DNA of 64,000 bases, taken from Caulifigura coniformis (GTDB lineage: Bacteria > Planctomycetota > Planctomycetia > Planctomycetales > Planctomycetaceae). The position numbers and the translations under genes are program-made. This document shows positions 61,509 through 64,000 of this stretch, in pieces. The notes beneath the pieces are model-generated. The model saw only the letters and a list, made by a program, of their open reading frames with translations, did no database searches and was not told the origin of the DNA. Position 1 is the first letter of the stretch. Every line of letters begins with the position of its first letter. Location of the stretch: the NCBI RefSeq assembly GCF_007745175.1, contig NZ_CP036271.1:1178001-1242000 (forward strand), given 5' to 3'.

Positions 61509-62408
61509 TCAGAGCGTTGGCGGCTGCTGTAACCCGTGTAGAAACTCGACAGCTTTCGTCGCGAGTGACGCAGCGGTAAAGATCGCCCGTTTGTCGTCTT
61601 TCAGCACCTTCAGCCAGCATTCGAGATAGCTGGCGTGATCGTCTCGGACTTCCGGAGTGATGCCGAGATCTGCACAAAGAAAAGCCGATCCTAGTTCGGC
61701 AACCAGTTCTTCCGCGGCGTACCCGGCGTCGCCCCAGCGTTTGCGGCCGAGATTGCGATCCAGCCGAGAAGGATGCCGCGTCCAGTGTATCAGCTCATGG
61801 GCTAGTGTCGCCGCATGTGATTCCGCATCGCGAAACGTCGCGAAGTGCGGCAGCCGAATGTAGTCCTCCTCGATGGCGTAAAAGGCTCGATTGCCTCCAT
61901 GACGAATGTCGGCCCCTGTTCCGCGAAAGAAGCTCTCCGCGTGTTCGATTCGCTCATGCGTCCGCGTCGCGAATGGAACGGTCGCAGTGAAATGAACCGG
62001 CAAACCCTCGATCTGGTCGGCATTAAACACGGTGTATTGCTTCAGAAATGGCTGGTCGGTCTCCACCTCATCGCCCGCCTCGTCCGTGCCCTTCTTTTTA
62101 AACGTGCTGGCATAGACGACCGGCGAGCCGCGTTCGCCCTTCTTGACGTGGGCCTTCAGTTCCCGTGCCTGCTGAAACGTCAGCCAGAATGGCGACGTGT
62201 AGCCGTTCAGTTCGGATGACATCCACAACGACAGAACGTTGACTCCTTGGTATCGCTCCCCATTGTGCCGCAAGGGTCGCGTGACGCTCCCGGCGGCATG
62301 TTTCACCTGCCACGGCTGAAACCAGGGCCGAACGCCTTGCTGGAGCTGTTCAACGATCTGATTTGTGATGCGGGTATATACATCCTCGCGGAGTGTCGTC
62401 GCTTTCAT
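61509..62408 (-). CDS. ardC: ArdC-like antirestriction protein
   Basis: 299 residues. The N-terminal ssDNA-binding domain (TNQIVEQLQQGVRPWFQPWQ, RHNGERYQGVNVLSLW) is followed by a zincin-like metallopeptidase domain with HELIH (204-208) and EELVAELG (233-240). ArdC protects incoming plasmid DNA from restriction. A GAAGGAAGG site precedes the ATG. Typical plasmid cargo, supporting the island's origin. Confidence 0.92.
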   Translation of the reverse strand: MKATTLREDVYTRITNQIVEQLQQGVRPWFQPWQVKHAAGSVTRPLRHNGERYQGVNVLSLWMSSELNGYTSPFWLTFQQARELKAHVKKGERGSPVVYASTFKKKGTDEAGDEVETDQPFLKQYTVFNADQIEGLPVHFTATVPFATRTHERIEHAESFFRGTGADIRHGGNRAFYAIEEDYIRLPHFATFRDAESHAATLAHELIHWTRHPSRLDRNLGRKRWGDAGYAAEELVAELGSAFLCADLGITPEVRDDHASYLECWLKVLKDDKRAIFTAASLATKAVEFLHGLQQPPTL

Positions 62409-62701
62409 GGTTCGCCTTCCTTCTCATGTTGACTGTTCTTCACTTGGCAAAACGCCATGCGTTTGGGGCAAGGGAGGCGAAAGGCCCAAGAGCACGGGGA
62501 AGTTCAGTCAAGGCCGACCGGCGTGGAGGGCACCGGTCTGCACGCAGCGGAGCGAAGGAAGACTGGGAGGAGGCCGATAAGCCGGTCGCGCGGGCCCCAG
62601 CCTTGACGGAACTGGGGTGTCCCCACGTAACGAAAGCCCGGAGACGCCGACAGGCGTCACGACGTTTCTTGCCGTCAGCGGACGGTCGCGTCAGCCACTG
62701 A
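62409..62701. other. GC-rich non-coding block upstream of ardC
   Basis: About 290 bases with no supported gene. The block resembles the kind of leader often seen beside ardC-type genes on plasmids, where overlapping ORFs on both strands are usually spurious. Possible regulatory or transfer role unproven. Confidence 0.35.
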
Positions 62702-63856
62702 TTACGGCTTCGGTATTTCGGTTTGCTGTCCGAGTTTATCTGCGTCGCCCACCGCGGAAGGGCGGTCACTGGGGCGATTGCAGAGTGCCCGAATCTTTTC
62801 GATGTAGCCGTCCATGTAGTGATAGGTGAGGGGATCCCAAGCCCCCACGGCCTCCGGAGGCGCGCGCCTGGCGGACCGCTTGCGCGTGACGCGGTGTGCT
62901 TGGCGGACCTGTCGGTCAAGCTCTCGCATCTCGTCCTCACTCATCAGTTCGAGTTCGGACTTGGGCTCAATGTCGACGACTCTGCCTTCCGGTAGCCGCC
63001 CACGCCGACGGTGTTGCGCTTCGCTGGCGGGTCCAGTCGGTGCCACCCCGGGGGGCCGCCATTCATAGTTCCCGTCGTCGGTGAGCTGAGCCCGTGCACC
63101 GGCATGACGGTACTTTGGAATCAGCCGCGTGATCGGATCGGTCTGGTTCACAATCCGCAGATATCGGTCATTGAACGTGTCGTGCAGGAACCCGCAGAGG
63201 TTCTCGCTCATCACCAGCGGCTGGCCGAAGGTAACGATTCCATGCACCGAGATTCCCTCCTCCTTCAGCGCCTTGAGTGTGAAGGCGGTTGCCAGTGCTC
63301 CTCCCAAACTGTGGCCCGTGATCCATACCGTTTTGCTGCGGGCGCCGAGTCCGATCGCCGCTTCCGCAGCGTCGTCGTAGATAACGTCGAGTGCTTTGGA
63401 AAAGCCTGAGTGGACATGCCCGCCGAACTGATCCTTCGCCAGTCCTTTAATGTCCGTCACGATGTCAGCAAGTCCCTTTGTGCCGCGGAACGAGATGACG
63501 ACAGCGCGTTCATCGGCCGCGACAAATCCTTCGGACGATTCTTTGGACAGCGGCCGGACGACAACGTTCGTTCCCAGGACTGAGGCGTGGGCGACTTGAT
63601 CAGGAGCCTCGTCGTAGGAGATGTTGGCGAGTGTGGCCAGGGTCAGGACGGTCTTCCACCGGATGCGGTCGCCCTGTGCGGGCGGCGTTGCCAGTTCATC
63701 GAACGAGGCAACGGCAGCCGGCAGCGGCTCCGGCACAACAGGCTTGGGCTTCGTTCCCTGGTCAGGCTTCGGAGCCGGCTTCTTGGCGGCAGGACAGCCC
63801 GCGAGCCAGACCGCACAGACCAAGGCGATGGCCAGAGATTTTCGGTTCGTTGACAT
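62702..63856 (-). CDS. Class 3 lipase family lipoprotein
   Basis: 384 residues. A lipobox ends VWLAGC. Class 3 lipase features: VVISFRGTKGLADIVTDIKG, the elbow TGHSLGGALA with the nucleophile Ser, NQTDPITRLIP with an Asp, and a His in HYMDGYIEK. A Lys/Pro-rich linker follows the lipid-attached Cys. It may belong to the island or to chromosome beyond it; no neighbour settles this. The ATG at MSTNRKS is preferred, a TTG six codons upstream being the alternative. Confidence 0.85.
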   Translation of the reverse strand: MSTNRKSLAIALVCAVWLAGCPAAKKPAPKPDQGTKPKPVVPEPLPAAVASFDELATPPAQGDRIRWKTVLTLATLANISYDEAPDQVAHASVLGTNVVVRPLSKESSEGFVAADERAVVISFRGTKGLADIVTDIKGLAKDQFGGHVHSGFSKALDVIYDDAAEAAIGLGARSKTVWITGHSLGGALATAFTLKALKEEGISVHGIVTFGQPLVMSENLCGFLHDTFNDRYLRIVNQTDPITRLIPKYRHAGARAQLTDDGNYEWRPPGVAPTGPASEAQHRRRGRLPEGRVVDIEPKSELELMSEDEMRELDRQVRQAHRVTRKRSARRAPPEAVGAWDPLTYHYMDGYIEKIRALCNRPSDRPSAVGDADKLGQQTEIPKP

Positions 63857-63908
63857 GTTCCTTCGTTCCTCCAAGTTGCGGAATTCGTCGGGGGGAGTTT
63901 TGCCCGAC

Positions 63909-64000
63909 TCAGTTCGACTCGCGGACTCCCAGCGCGATGCGAAGTTTCTCCGCCTGCTGTTCTTTCGACAGTGTCGAGCGGCGTTTCAGGAGGTCATTTG
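63909..64000 (-). CDS. 3' end of a protein cut by the window edge
   Basis: A minus-strand reading frame runs off the right edge and ends at 63909. Its last residues are charged and helical (LLKRRSTLSKEQQAEKLRIA, then LGVRESN and stop), which looks like a genuine protein tail. Product unknown. Confidence 0.45.
   Translation of the reverse strand, partial: NDLLKRRSTLSKEQQAEKLRIALGVRESN

Noticed and set aside
62440-62940. 166-residue minus-strand ORF beside ardC
   Set aside because: Overlaps the lipase gene in another frame; resembles spurious ORFs annotated in this GC-rich block on other plasmids.

Overview
The window reads as a chromosome segment of a high-GC planctomycete (Planctomycetota) carrying a plasmid-like island at its right end. 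The lineage call rests on gene families typical of that phylum: a DUF1559 pseudopilin-like protein, a DUF1501 Tat-exported protein, a secreted sulfatase, and several small exported proteins that combine CxxCH-type haem motifs with repeat domains.

Positions 1-44,053 look like core chromosome. They hold type II secretion parts (GspF-like at the left edge, a very large GspD-like secretin at 10.7-14.6 kb), trehalose/glycogen enzymes (TreZ, and MalQ at 35.5 kb), cofactor genes (CoaB domain, RibF), an NrnA-type phosphoesterase, SmpB, a two-gene cytochrome bc-type complex (Rieske protein plus a cytochrome b fused to a dihaem cytochrome c tail), a possible ActP/DUF485/AraC/DUF417 operon, an LpoB-like/COG3014-like lipoprotein pair, an orphan EboE-like protein, methyltransferases, a GDSL hydrolase, and hypothetical proteins. 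A gene-poor kilobase at 16.5-17.6 kb carries three long inverted repeats. The segment ends in a tRNA-Ala(GGC) with a strong terminator.

Everything from about 44.1 kb to at least 62.4 kb looks like an integrated plasmid or mobilisable island next to that tRNA. It carries an anti-phage locus, an iteron origin with DnaA boxes, a RepA-type initiator, a ParA pair with a candidate centromere, plasmid-type hypothetical genes, a MobF relaxase-helicase with a candidate oriT, a MazF-type toxin-antitoxin pair, and an ArdC-type antirestriction protein. No integrase, coupling protein or type IV secretion gene lies inside the window, so the right end is probably outside it.

The most interesting block is 44.5-50.6 kb: two CBASS (cGAS-like) modules facing each other. 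The plus-strand module is a CD-NTase, an S-4TM pore-forming effector and an unrecognised third protein. The minus-strand module is a DncV-like CD-NTase, an E2-E1 fusion (Cap2) and a JAMM protease (Cap3), joined by two 8-bp gene overlaps but with no effector of its own. The arrangement suggests either two CD-NTases sharing one membrane effector, or a type II module whose effector has been lost or is unrecognised.
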